Part shown: one piece after another, positions 54,762 through 62,836 of the stretch
Layout of the letters: each line of letters opens with the position of its first letter
How positions within the stretch are numbered: the first letter of the stretch is position 1
Origin: Mycobacterium sp. MFM001
GTDB taxonomy: Bacteria > Actinomycetota > Actinomycetes > Mycobacteriales > Mycobacteriaceae
Direction of reading: 5' to 3'
Assembly: GCF_003402475.1 (NCBI RefSeq)
Contig: NZ_BFAB01000002.1
Coordinates: 186,001 to 250,000 of the forward strand
Length of the DNA: 64,000 nt
Made by a program: the position numbers and the translations under genes
Notes under the pieces: generated by a model
Database searches by the model: none
The model's input: the letters and a program-made list of their open reading frames with translations, nothing else
Told to the model about the DNA's origin: nothing

Positions 54762-56071
54762 TGAAGAAAGAGGAGATGATCCTCATCAGCGTGGACGACC
54801 ATGTCGTCGAGCCACCCGACATGTTCCGCAACCACCTGCCGAGCAAATACCTCCACGATGCGCCACGGCTGGTGCACAACCCCGACGGTTCGGACACCTG
54901 GCAGTTCCGTGATGTCGTGATCCCCAACGTCGCACTGAACGCGGTGGCCGGCCGCCCGAAAGAGGAATACGGCCTCGAACCGCAGGGGCTCGACGAAATC
55001 CGTCCGGGCTGTTATCAGGTCGACGAGCGGATCGAGGACATGAACGCCGGCGGCATCCTCGGCTCGATCTGCTTCCCGTCGTTCCCCGGATTCGCCGGTC
55101 GGCTTTTCGCGACCGAGGATCCAGATTTCAGCCTGGCCCTCGTCCAGGCCTACAACGACTGGCACGTCGAGGAGTGGTGCGGAGCATATCCGGCCCGGTT
55201 CATTCCGATGACGCTGCCCGTAATCTGGGATGCCTCACTGTGCGCCAAAGAGATTCGCCGCAATGCCGAGCGGGGCGTGCATGCGTTGTCGTTTACCGAG
55301 AATCCCGCCGCACTGGGCTACCCCAGCTTCCATGACGACTACTGGCGACCGGTCTGGGAGGCCTTGGTGGACACGGACACGGTGATGAACATCCACATCG
55401 GCTCCTCCGGCAAGCTGGCCATCACGGCACCCGACGCGCCGATGGACGTGATGATCACCCTGCAGCCGATGAATATCGTGCAAGCGGCAGCAGATCTGTT
55501 GTGGTCCAAGCCAATCAAGGACTATCCCAACCTCAAGATCGCCCTGAGCGAGGGCGGCACCGGCTGGATCCCCTACTTCCTCGAACGCGCCGACCGCACT
55601 TACGAAATGCATGCGACGTGGACGGGCCAAGACTTCGGCGGCAAGCTGCCCTCAGAGGTTTTCCGCGAGCACTTTCTGACGTGCTTCATCTCCGACCCCG
55701 TTGGTGTGAAGCTACGCAACGACATCGGTATAGACAACATCTGCTGGGAAGCGGACTACCCGCACTCCGACTCGATGTGGCCCGGCGCCCCAGAACAACT
55801 CCACGAGGTCTTGTCGGAGCACAGCGTGCCCGACGAGGAAGTCAACAAGATGACCTTCGAGAACGCCATGCGCTGGTACCACTGGGATCCGTTCACTTCT
55901 CAGATCAGCCGCGAGCAGGCCACGGTCGGTGCGCTGCGCAAGGCCGCCGAGGGCCACGACGTGTCGATTCGGGCGCTGTCGAAGCACGACCACGGTGTTA
56001 GCGGAGCATCAGACTGGCAGAATCAGATGAGCAAGGCCACGATCAACACGGCCGGCGCGTCGGACGACTGA
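54761..56071 (+). CDS. PF04909 metal-dependent amidohydrolase/decarboxylase-like protein 2
   Basis: A 436-residue paralogue of the protein at 48031. Shared features: ISVDDHVVEPPDMF (residues 9-22), RPGCYQVDERIEDMNAGGIL, AYNDWHVEEWCGAYPARFIP, MNIHIGSSG and WEADYPHSDSMWPGAPEQL with the metal-site Asp. It is longer at the C-terminus by about 45 residues. ATG 54761 overlaps the DUF35 stop; GTG 54758 is an alternative. It probably acts directly upstream or downstream of the thiolase/DUF35 step. Having two different PF04909 enzymes suggests two hydrolytic or decarboxylative steps on related intermediates. Confidence 0.85.
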   Translation: MKKEEMILISVDDHVVEPPDMFRNHLPSKYLHDAPRLVHNPDGSDTWQFRDVVIPNVALNAVAGRPKEEYGLEPQGLDEIRPGCYQVDERIEDMNAGGILGSICFPSFPGFAGRLFATEDPDFSLALVQAYNDWHVEEWCGAYPARFIPMTLPVIWDASLCAKEIRRNAERGVHALSFTENPAALGYPSFHDDYWRPVWEALVDTDTVMNIHIGSSGKLAITAPDAPMDVMITLQPMNIVQAAADLLWSKPIKDYPNLKIALSEGGTGWIPYFLERADRTYEMHATWTGQDFGGKLPSEVFREHFLTCFISDPVGVKLRNDIGIDNICWEADYPHSDSMWPGAPEQLHEVLSEHSVPDEEVNKMTFENAMRWYHWDPFTSQISREQATVGALRKAAEGHDVSIRALSKHDHGVSGASDWQNQMSKATINTAGASDD

Positions 56072-56078
56072 CCGATCA

Positions 56079-56094
56079 GACAATTATGATTCTC
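56079..56094. promoter_or_regulatory. Regulon operator copy 6 (GACAA-N6-TTCTC), upstream of the SDR
   Basis: GACAA (56079-56083), spacer TTATGA, TTCTC (56090-56094), 27 bp upstream of the SDR start at 56121 and just after the amidohydrolase stop. Right half exact, left half one mismatch. Confidence 0.55.
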
Positions 56095-56120
56095 ATCTCC
56101 GTAAATGTAGCCTCTCAGCC

Positions 56121-56981
56121 ATGCCTTCACTGACTTTCGACGATCAGGTAGCCATTGTCACCGGTGCGGGAGGCGGGCTCGGACGCTGTCACGCACTCGA
56201 ACTCGCCCGCCGCGGCGCGCGCGTGGTAGTCAATGACTTGGGCAGCGCAGTGGACGGTACCGGCGCGTCGACCTCGGCGGCACAGGCGGTCGTCGACGAG
56301 ATCGCCGCATCCGGCGGCACCGCGATCGCCAACAGCGACTCCGTAGCGACGGAGGACGGCGGCGCCGCGATCGTGGCGTCGGCCATGGAGGCCTTCGGCA
56401 GGGTAGACATCCTTGTGAACAATGCCGGCATCCTGCGCGATGCGGCGTTCAAGAACATGACCGCCGAGCAGGTGGACGCGGTGCTCGAGGTTCACCTGGC
56501 CGGTGCCTTCAACGTGACGCGCGCAGTATGGCCGATCATGCGGGAGCAGAATTACGGCAGGATCGTCCAAACCACCTCGGGCACTGGGCTGTTCGGCAAC
56601 TTCGGTCAGGCCAATTATGGAGCTGCGAAAATGGGTCTGGTCGGCATGATGCATGTGCTGGCCATCGAGGGCGCCCGCAACGGCATCGCCGTCAACGCCA
56701 TCGCACCAATTGCACGGACCCGCATGACCGAAAACATCATGGGTGAAGCCGCTAAGACGATGGACCCCGAGCTGGTCACCCCGGTGGTGGTCTACCTGTC
56801 GCATCGCAGTTGCGATCGGACAGCGCACATCTACTCAGTGGGTGGGGGCAAGGTTTCCCGGGTGTTCATCGGCGTCACCAAGGGCATCGAGAAACCCGCG
56901 CTCACCGCCGAAGTGGTGGCGGACTCGATCGATGACATCGACGACACGGCGACGTTCACCATCCGCGGCGGGCCCGCCTAG
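56121..56981 (+). CDS. MFE-2-like 3-hydroxyacyl-CoA dehydrogenase (SDR)
   Basis: A 286-residue SDR of the peroxisomal multifunctional enzyme type 2 group. Cofactor motif TGAGGGLGRCHALELARRGA, NDLGSAVDGTG, NNAGILRDAAFKNMTAEQVD, and the catalytic Ser-Tyr-Lys in TTSGTGLFGNFGQANYGAAK. The C-terminal extension (YSVGGGKVSRVFIGVTKGIE) is the usual MFE-2 linker, without fused hydratase domain. It oxidises a 3-hydroxyacyl-CoA with NAD+. Convergent with the crotonase at 57000. Confidence 0.9.
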   Translation: MPSLTFDDQVAIVTGAGGGLGRCHALELARRGARVVVNDLGSAVDGTGASTSAAQAVVDEIAASGGTAIANSDSVATEDGGAAIVASAMEAFGRVDILVNNAGILRDAAFKNMTAEQVDAVLEVHLAGAFNVTRAVWPIMREQNYGRIVQTTSGTGLFGNFGQANYGAAKMGLVGMMHVLAIEGARNGIAVNAIAPIARTRMTENIMGEAAKTMDPELVTPVVVYLSHRSCDRTAHIYSVGGGKVSRVFIGVTKGIEKPALTAEVVADSIDDIDDTATFTIRGGPA

Positions 56982-56999
56982 GCTGACGCGCGGAATACG

Positions 57000-57815
57000 T
57001 CAGAAGCCCTGGAAGCGCGGCGCGCGACGCTCGGCGAACGACTTCAGCCCCTCCTGCAGGTCGGCGGTGCGCGACACCACCTCCTGAGCCCAGGCCTCCT
57101 GCTCGAACGCCCTGTCACGGCCCGACTCCGACGACACCGCCAACAAGCGCTTGGTCAGTGCCAGCATGACCGTCGGCCCTGACGCCAGTCGGCGAGCCAG
57201 GTCGTCAGCGACGGCATCCGTATCTTCCGGTGCGGCGACACGATTGACCAGGCCAAGCCGTTCACACGCGGCGGCGTCAACAGGCTCTCCGAGCATCAGC
57301 AACTCGGTGGCCTTGCGCAGCCCCACGATTCTGGTCAGCAGGTGAATGGCACCCGAGTCCGGAAGTATCCCGCGGTGCACGAACGGCTCGACAAGCGTTG
57401 CCTCCGTGGACATAACAACCAGATCGCAGGCAAGCACCAGGCTTGTCCCAGCGCCGGCAGCCGTGCCTTTGACCGCGGCCACCACCGGCTTGCCGCAGTC
57501 GAGGATGGCACACACCAGTCGCTGCCAGCCCTGTTGGAGCATGCGTGCGATGTCACCCGGGCGGCGAGGTGGCGGCGGTCCGCTCTGGTCGGGCTTTGCC
57601 GCCAAGCCCGCACCCGTGCAGAAGTGCTTGCCGCCAGCGGCACCAAGCAACACGGCCCGAACGTCGGGGTTGTCATCCGCACGTTGGAAAGCGTCCGCAA
57701 GCGCGTCACGGGCCAACGGCGACAAGGAGTTTCCGACCTCTGCTCGATCGATGAGTATTCGACAGATGCCGTCCGCGCCGACCTCGGTTATGATCCCCGG
57801 CTGCTCTTCGGACAT
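57000..57815 (-). CDS. Enoyl-CoA hydratase/isomerase family protein
   Basis: A 271-residue crotonase. RILIDRAEVGNSLSPLARDA, oxyanion loop GKHFCTGAGLAAKPDQ, VAAVKGTAAGAGTSLVLACD and VEPFVHRGILPDSGAIHLLT. The Asp in ILPDSGA replaces the hydratase Glu, as in PaaG-type isomerases, so a double-bond shift is plausible. C-terminal FAERRAPRFQGF. Start taken as ATG 57815; ATG 57848 is possible but would begin 5 bp from the operator-like site. Diverges from the MaoC-like gene. Confidence 0.86.
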   Translation of the reverse strand: MSEEQPGIITEVGADGICRILIDRAEVGNSLSPLARDALADAFQRADDNPDVRAVLLGAAGGKHFCTGAGLAAKPDQSGPPPPRRPGDIARMLQQGWQRLVCAILDCGKPVVAAVKGTAAGAGTSLVLACDLVVMSTEATLVEPFVHRGILPDSGAIHLLTRIVGLRKATELLMLGEPVDAAACERLGLVNRVAAPEDTDAVADDLARRLASGPTVMLALTKRLLAVSSESGRDRAFEQEAWAQEVVSRTADLQEGLKSFAERRAPRFQGF

Positions 57816-57852
57816 CTCGCTCACCCCTGCGTTAACGTCGTTTCCCATTTTC

Positions 57853-57868
57853 GAGTATCCTAATTTCC
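57853..57868. promoter_or_regulatory. Regulon operator copy 7 (GAGTA-N6-TTTCC), crotonase/MaoC divergent promoter
   Basis: GAGTA (57853-57857), spacer TCCTAA, TTTCC (57864-57868), in the 97-bp divergent region. Each half differs from the consensus, so this copy is weaker. It is positioned to control both the crotonase and the seven-gene plus-strand operon that begins at 57913. Confidence 0.45.
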
Positions 57869-57912
57869 ACCGCGGCGCGGGCCAGGACGTGGGCACGACA
57901 AGGAGGAGTTGT

Positions 57913-59172
57913 ATGACCCAATCCTCTGCGGCGGGCCAGATCACCGACGAGGGGTTGGCCCGGTTGCGTGCCACGATCGGTATCGCCGTTCCACACACCC
58001 AGCCTCCGCACTATCGCTGCCCCAACGAGGACACCTTCCGCCACGTCGCCGAAGCCTACGGCGACGGTAATCCGCTGTGGGCCGATCCGGAGTACGCCAC
58101 CAAGTCGGTATGGGGCGAGTCCATCGCCCCGCCGGCGCTGGTGGGTGGTGACACGCTGATCGGCGAGGACGAGGTCACCGAACTCTCCGATGAGGAACGT
58201 GCCCTGACCAAGGGCGACCCGCTTCGCGGTGTGCACGCGTTTTACGCGTCGTCAGTGCGTGAATGGTGGGCTCCGTTAAGGGCCAACCACCGGGTGTTTC
58301 GGCGCAATGCCCTCGTCGCCGCGCTCGACAAGAGCAGCGAATTCGCCGAACGCGCCGTCCACGAGTGGTCGGCGCAGGTGTTTCGCGACGACGAGGGCAC
58401 CATCCTCGGCGGCCAGTACCGCAACATGATCCGCACCGAGCGCGGCAAGGCGCGAGATCGCAAGAAATACGAGGACGTCGAGCTGAAAACCTGGACCGCC
58501 GAGGAGATCGCCGCGATCGACGAGCGCTACGCGCGGGAGGCTCCTCGCGGCGCCGAGCCGCGGTGGTGGGAGGACGTCCATGAGGGCGACGAGATGGGCT
58601 CGTTGGTCAAGGGTCCCCTGACCGTGACCGACATGGTCTGCTGGCACGTCGGCATGGGCACCGGCATGTACGGGGTGCGCCCGCTGCGGCTGGCGTGGCG
58701 GAATCGGCAGCGCATTCCCCGGTTCTACACGCCGAACGAACACGGCGTCCCCGATGTGCAGCAGCGGGTGCACTGGGAGCCCAGCGCCGCCCGCAATGCG
58801 GGCAACCCCACCACATTCGACTACGGCCGAATGCGCGAAACCTGGTTGATCCACCTGTGCACCGATTGGATGGGTGACGACGCGTGGCTGTGGAAACTGA
58901 GTTGCGAGTTCCGACTGTTCAACTACGTCGGCGATCTCCACACCATCACCGGCACCGTCGTGCGCAAGTATCTCGCCGACGGTGAGCGTCCCGCCGTCGA
59001 CGTCGAACTCGCGGCGACCAATCATCGTGGTCAGGTCAGCGCCCCCGGTCATGCCACCATTCTTTTGCCCAGTCGGGATCTCGGGCCCGTCCGGCTGCCG
59101 GATCCGCCCGGTGGCGCAACAAACCTGACGGAACTGCTGACCGCTGTGTCCGCCCAATTCGCCCAACGCTGA
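57913..59172 (+). CDS. MaoC-like double hot-dog acyl dehydratase/hydratase
   Basis: A 419-residue protein with an N-terminal MaoC-like hot-dog (residues about 20-170, HYRCPNEDTFRHVAEAYGDG, ESIAPPALVGGDTLIGEDE). A helical linker rich in Arg/Lys/Glu follows, then a C-terminal hot-dog (VKGPLTVTDMVCWHVGMGTG to the end). The canonical D-x4-H motif of R-specific hydratases is not clear, so substrate and stereochemistry cannot be assigned. Proteins of this layout occur in actinobacterial lipid and steroid-like catabolic clusters. Strong AGGAGGAG ribosome site. First gene of an operon continuing to the CoA ligase. Confidence 0.8.
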   Translation: MTQSSAAGQITDEGLARLRATIGIAVPHTQPPHYRCPNEDTFRHVAEAYGDGNPLWADPEYATKSVWGESIAPPALVGGDTLIGEDEVTELSDEERALTKGDPLRGVHAFYASSVREWWAPLRANHRVFRRNALVAALDKSSEFAERAVHEWSAQVFRDDEGTILGGQYRNMIRTERGKARDRKKYEDVELKTWTAEEIAAIDERYAREAPRGAEPRWWEDVHEGDEMGSLVKGPLTVTDMVCWHVGMGTGMYGVRPLRLAWRNRQRIPRFYTPNEHGVPDVQQRVHWEPSAARNAGNPTTFDYGRMRETWLIHLCTDWMGDDAWLWKLSCEFRLFNYVGDLHTITGTVVRKYLADGERPAVDVELAATNHRGQVSAPGHATILLPSRDLGPVRLPDPPGGATNLTELLTAVSAQFAQR

Positions 59173-59179
59173 GGCGGCC

Positions 59180-59986
59180 ATGAGATACGAGAGTGTTCCC
59201 GGCCTTTCGGCCAAGCAGGACGGTCCGCAGCTGCGGCTCACGCTCAGCCGCGCCGACCGGCGTAACGCCGTGAACGACGAGATGCTCGACGCGATGATCG
59301 GTCACCTGGCCCTCGCGGGCACCGACGAGTCGGTGCGGGTCATCCGCATTGACGCTGATGGACCCGACTTCTGCGCCGGCGCCGATCTGATTGCCAACAA
59401 CGCGCGCTCCGAGCGCAAGCCACGCGTCGGTAGCACACAGCGTCGGCTGCCGAACAAGGCCAACAGGCTGATTCCGTTGATGCTGCAGACGCAGGTGCCC
59501 ATCGTCACGGTGGTCCGAGGCTGGGCGGCGGGGCTGGGTTTCCATCTCGCGTTGGCCTCCGACTTCTGCCTGGCTGCCGAGGATGCCCGCTTCTGGGAAC
59601 CATTTATGGCCCGCGGCTTTTCCCCCGATAGCGGGGCAGCCTGGTTGCTGCCCCGGCTCGTCGGCATGGTCCGCACCCGACAGCTCCTGATGCTCGGCCA
59701 GGAGATCTCCGCGACCACCGCGGCCGAGTGGGGCATTATTCACGGCGTCCATGCACCAGACGATCTAGATGCCGCCGCCGACGCGCTCATCACTGAGCTC
59801 GGCGATGCGCCAACCGTCGCCCTCGGGCTCACGAAGTGGCTTCTGCACAGCGCCAACGGCCTCGATCTCGACCGCCATCTCCAGAACGAGGCGATGGCGC
59901 TCGAATTGTCCAGTCGCAGTGAGGATTTCCGAGAGGGACTGGCTGCCTTCAAGGACAAGCGCGATCCACGATTTTCGGGACGATGA
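59180..59986 (+). CDS. Enoyl-CoA hydratase/isomerase family protein
   Basis: A 268-residue crotonase. LRLTLSRADRRNAVNDEMLD, oxyanion loop GPDFCAGADLIANNARSER, TVVRGWAAGLGFHLALASDF and WEPFMARGFSPDSGAAWLLP. As in the 57000 protein, Asp occupies the hydratase Glu position (SPDSGAA), suggesting isomerase-type chemistry. The C-terminus FKDKRDPRFSGR is typical. It lies 7 bp after the MaoC-like gene and its stop overlaps the acyl-CoA dehydrogenase start (ATGA). Confidence 0.86.
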   Translation: MRYESVPGLSAKQDGPQLRLTLSRADRRNAVNDEMLDAMIGHLALAGTDESVRVIRIDADGPDFCAGADLIANNARSERKPRVGSTQRRLPNKANRLIPLMLQTQVPIVTVVRGWAAGLGFHLALASDFCLAAEDARFWEPFMARGFSPDSGAAWLLPRLVGMVRTRQLLMLGQEISATTAAEWGIIHGVHAPDDLDAAADALITELGDAPTVALGLTKWLLHSANGLDLDRHLQNEAMALELSSRSEDFREGLAAFKDKRDPRFSGR

Positions 59987-61230
59987 CGCAGCTACCGATC
60001 ACCGCCAACACCACGACCTCCGACGCCGTGGCGATCGTCGAGCGGTGGGTGGAGGCCGAGGTGCCTGCCGCCTGGCGCTCGGCCGCGGCCCAGGGACCGG
60101 CTGCACTGAAGGCCGTACGAAGCCCGGCCGACTACCGCCAGTGGTATCCGACATTCGCCCGCTCGGGGTTGGTAGCGCCGACGTGGCGGCCCGAACACGG
60201 TGGCCTGGGGATCTCCCACGACGTCGCACGCGCCATCGAAGCCTTGCTCGCTTCATTGAGGCTCACACGGCTAAATCCATTGGGACTCAACAATACTGCT
60301 GCCGCACTGTTCAGTCATGGCTCCGAAGAACAGCGGATGCGGTTCTTGCCTCCCATCGTGCGCAACGAAGAGAAGTGGTGCCAGCTGTTCAGCGAGCCGG
60401 GCGCGGGCTCGGATCTGGCCTCGCTCGCCACACGGGCCGTCCGCGACGGAAACCACTGGGTGATCACCGGCCAAAAGGTGTGGACCACCTGGGCCGACGA
60501 AGCCGACTTCGCGATCCTGCTCGCCCGCACGGACCCTGAGGCGCCGAAACACAAGGGCATCACCTACTTCCTGCTCGACATGCATCAACCCGGCGTCGAC
60601 GTGCGGCCCCTGCGACAGATCACCGGCGAAGCGGAGTTCAACGAAGTTTTTCTCGACGGTGCCCGCGTGCCCGACGCCCACCGGGTGGGCGAGATCAACG
60701 ACGGCTGGCGGGTCAGCGCTTCGACCCTGTCCAGTGAACGACAGATGGTGTCCGGCTCCGGATCCGGCGGCATGGGCCGGCTCGGCGGCTCCAGCGCCGA
60801 ACGGCTGATCTCCCTCGCCCGCGAGAGGGGCCGTTGGGGCGACCCGGTCGTCCGAAGCAAAATCATGCGCCTGTGGGCACAGGAGCAGATTCGCGGCTGG
60901 ACGAACGCCCGGGTGCGCGCGGCACTTTCGGCACACCAGTCGCCCGGCGCGGCCTCCTCCATCGGCAAAGTCCACCAGGCCACTCTGAATCAGCAGATCC
61001 AAGATCTCATGGTTGATCTGCTGGGCACCGCCGCAATCGCCTGGCCGGTCACCGACGATCCCGACGCACTACCGCGCGAAGTGCACGGCATGCTGCGCAG
61101 TCTGGCCAACAGCATCGAGGGCGGCACCACCGACATCAACAAGAACATCCTCGGTGAACGCGTGCTCGGGCTGCCTAAGGAGCCAGACCCCTGGAAGGGC
61201 AAGCCCTGGAAGGAGATTCCGCGCTCGTGA
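59983..61230 (+). CDS. Acyl-CoA dehydrogenase with catalytic Glu, alpha-type subunit
   Basis: A 415-residue acyl-CoA dehydrogenase. QLFSEPGAGSDLASLATRAV (FAD), GQKVWTTWADEADFAILLAR, and the C-terminal NSIEGGTTDINKNILGERVL with the EGGT Glu as the probable base. The sequence style (FSEPGAGSDLA, TTWADEADF) is that of actinobacterial FadE proteins acting on branched or cyclic acyl-CoAs. The short base-less dehydrogenase at 45969 is a candidate beta partner. Overlaps both neighbours by 4 bp. Confidence 0.9.
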   Translation: MTQLPITANTTTSDAVAIVERWVEAEVPAAWRSAAAQGPAALKAVRSPADYRQWYPTFARSGLVAPTWRPEHGGLGISHDVARAIEALLASLRLTRLNPLGLNNTAAALFSHGSEEQRMRFLPPIVRNEEKWCQLFSEPGAGSDLASLATRAVRDGNHWVITGQKVWTTWADEADFAILLARTDPEAPKHKGITYFLLDMHQPGVDVRPLRQITGEAEFNEVFLDGARVPDAHRVGEINDGWRVSASTLSSERQMVSGSGSGGMGRLGGSSAERLISLARERGRWGDPVVRSKIMRLWAQEQIRGWTNARVRAALSAHQSPGAASSIGKVHQATLNQQIQDLMVDLLGTAAIAWPVTDDPDALPREVHGMLRSLANSIEGGTTDINKNILGERVLGLPKEPDPWKGKPWKEIPRS

Positions 61231-62039
61231 GCAGCTACCAGCGACTCGTCGTCGAAAAGTCGGGCGGCGTCGGCTGGCTGATCCTCGACCGACCGGACGC
61301 CGGTAACGCGTTCGATGCGCTGATGCTCGACGAACTCGAGGCCGCGTGGGCCGACTTGGACAGTGACAGTGACGTGCGTGTGATCGTCAACACCGGCAAC
61401 GGCAAGGCCTTCTGTACGGGGATGGACGTGGTGCAGGTGGCGCGGGACAAGGAGGCCATGCGCAGACATTCCCGCCGAACCCGCGATGCCCAGTTGAAGA
61501 TCTCGTCGTGGCACTGTGGGGTGTGGAAACCGGTGATCGCGGCGGTCAACGGGGTCTGCGCGGGTGGCGGGCTTCACCTGGTCGCCGATGCCGACATAGT
61601 CATCGCGGCCGAGCAGGCCTCGTTCGTCGACCCGCATGTGTCGGTGGGCCAAGCCGTCGCCTATGAAGCCATCACGCTGTCACGCAAGTCGCCGATGGAG
61701 GCTATCACGCGAATGGCGTTGTGCGGCAAGGGTGAGCGGATATCGGCACAGCGCGCCTACGAGTTGGGAATAGTCTCCGAGGTGGTGCCACTCGAGCACT
61801 TGCGCCACGCTGCGCAACGGCTGGCGGCCGCCATTGCCACCAACTCCCTGACCGCGATGCGGGCCACCAAAAAAGCGCTCTGGCGTTCGCTGGAAGTCGG
61901 ATTGACCCAAGCCAAAAGCGAGGCCAGTGACGAAATCTGGCGCTTGCGCAATCATCCCGACCATGCCGAGGGCGTTCGCGCGTGGCGCGACAAACGCCAA
62001 GCACGCTGGCAAACACTCGAACCTGTGGAGATCCCGTGA
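61227..62039 (+). CDS. Enoyl-CoA hydratase/crotonase, tandem copy A
   Basis: A 270-residue crotonase. VGWLILDRPDAGNAFDALML, oxyanion loop GKAFCTGMDVVQVARDKEAM, IAAVNGVCAGGGLHLVADAD and DPHVSVGQAVAYEAITLSRK. The residue at the second catalytic position is Gln/Ala rather than Glu. It is closely related to the next gene (same GLH(L/W)VADAD and FVDPHVS stretches), so the pair arose by tandem duplication. GTG start overlaps the dehydrogenase stop and GTGA overlap leads into copy B. Confidence 0.87.
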   Translation: MSSYQRLVVEKSGGVGWLILDRPDAGNAFDALMLDELEAAWADLDSDSDVRVIVNTGNGKAFCTGMDVVQVARDKEAMRRHSRRTRDAQLKISSWHCGVWKPVIAAVNGVCAGGGLHLVADADIVIAAEQASFVDPHVSVGQAVAYEAITLSRKSPMEAITRMALCGKGERISAQRAYELGIVSEVVPLEHLRHAAQRLAAAIATNSLTAMRATKKALWRSLEVGLTQAKSEASDEIWRLRNHPDHAEGVRAWRDKRQARWQTLEPVEIP

Positions 62040-62836
62040 CCTATCAACGACTGATCGTCGAGCGGCGCGGTCCGGTGGGCTGGATCATCAACAACCGTCC
62101 GGACCGACTCAACGCCTACGACGTCGTGATGCGCGAGGAGTTCCCCAGGGCGTGGGCCGAATTGGACGCCGATCCAGCGGTGCGGGTCATCGTGCACACC
62201 GGCAAAGGCCGCGCATTCCAGGTCGGAGCCGACGTCGAGGAATTGGCCGGTGATGCCGTGCTGCAGTTCCAGGAGACCATGCGAACCCTGGATCTGAAGC
62301 TGACGGGTTGGCATTGCAACGTCGGCAAGCCGATCATCACGGCGGTCAACGGTATCTGCGCAGGCGGTGGCTTGCACTGGGTCGCCGACGCCGACGTCGT
62401 GATCGCGTCGTCGGACGCCAGCTTCGTCGACCCCCACGTGTCGATAGGTCAGGTCAGCGCGCTGGAGACCATCGCGCTGATGCGCAAGATGCCGGCCGAG
62501 GCGGTGCTGCGGATGGCGCTCGTCGGCAGCCACGAACGCCTCAGTGCCCGGCGCGCATACGAACTCGGCATGATCAGCCAGGTCGTAGACCCGCCCGAGA
62601 AGCTGCGCGACGTCGCGCAAGAACTCGCCGAAAAGATCGCCAGGAATTCACCGGCGGCGATGCGCGCAACCAAGCGAGCGCTGTGGGGCGCGCTCGAATA
62701 CGGCTTGACGGACGCGTGCCGCAAAGGCGCCAAGCATTTGACCTCCATGTGGGGCCATCCTGACCAGAACGAAGGACCACAGGCGTTCGCCGACAAGCGG
62801 ACACCGAATTGGCAACCGCTGGAGAATAATTCGTGA
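62036..62836 (+). CDS. Enoyl-CoA hydratase/crotonase, tandem copy B
   Basis: A 266-residue crotonase paralogous to copy A: VGWIINNRPDRLNAYDVVMR, GRAFQVGADVEELAGDAVLQ, ITAVNGICAGGGLHWVADAD and DPHVSIGQVSALETIALMRK. The acyl-binding loop differs most (EELAGDAVLQFQETMRTLD), so substrate or regiochemistry may differ between the two copies, or they may form a hetero-oligomer. GTG start 62036. Its stop overlaps the CoA ligase GTG start. Confidence 0.87.
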   Translation: MTYQRLIVERRGPVGWIINNRPDRLNAYDVVMREEFPRAWAELDADPAVRVIVHTGKGRAFQVGADVEELAGDAVLQFQETMRTLDLKLTGWHCNVGKPIITAVNGICAGGGLHWVADADVVIASSDASFVDPHVSIGQVSALETIALMRKMPAEAVLRMALVGSHERLSARRAYELGMISQVVDPPEKLRDVAQELAEKIARNSPAAMRATKRALWGALEYGLTDACRKGAKHLTSMWGHPDQNEGPQAFADKRTPNWQPLENNS

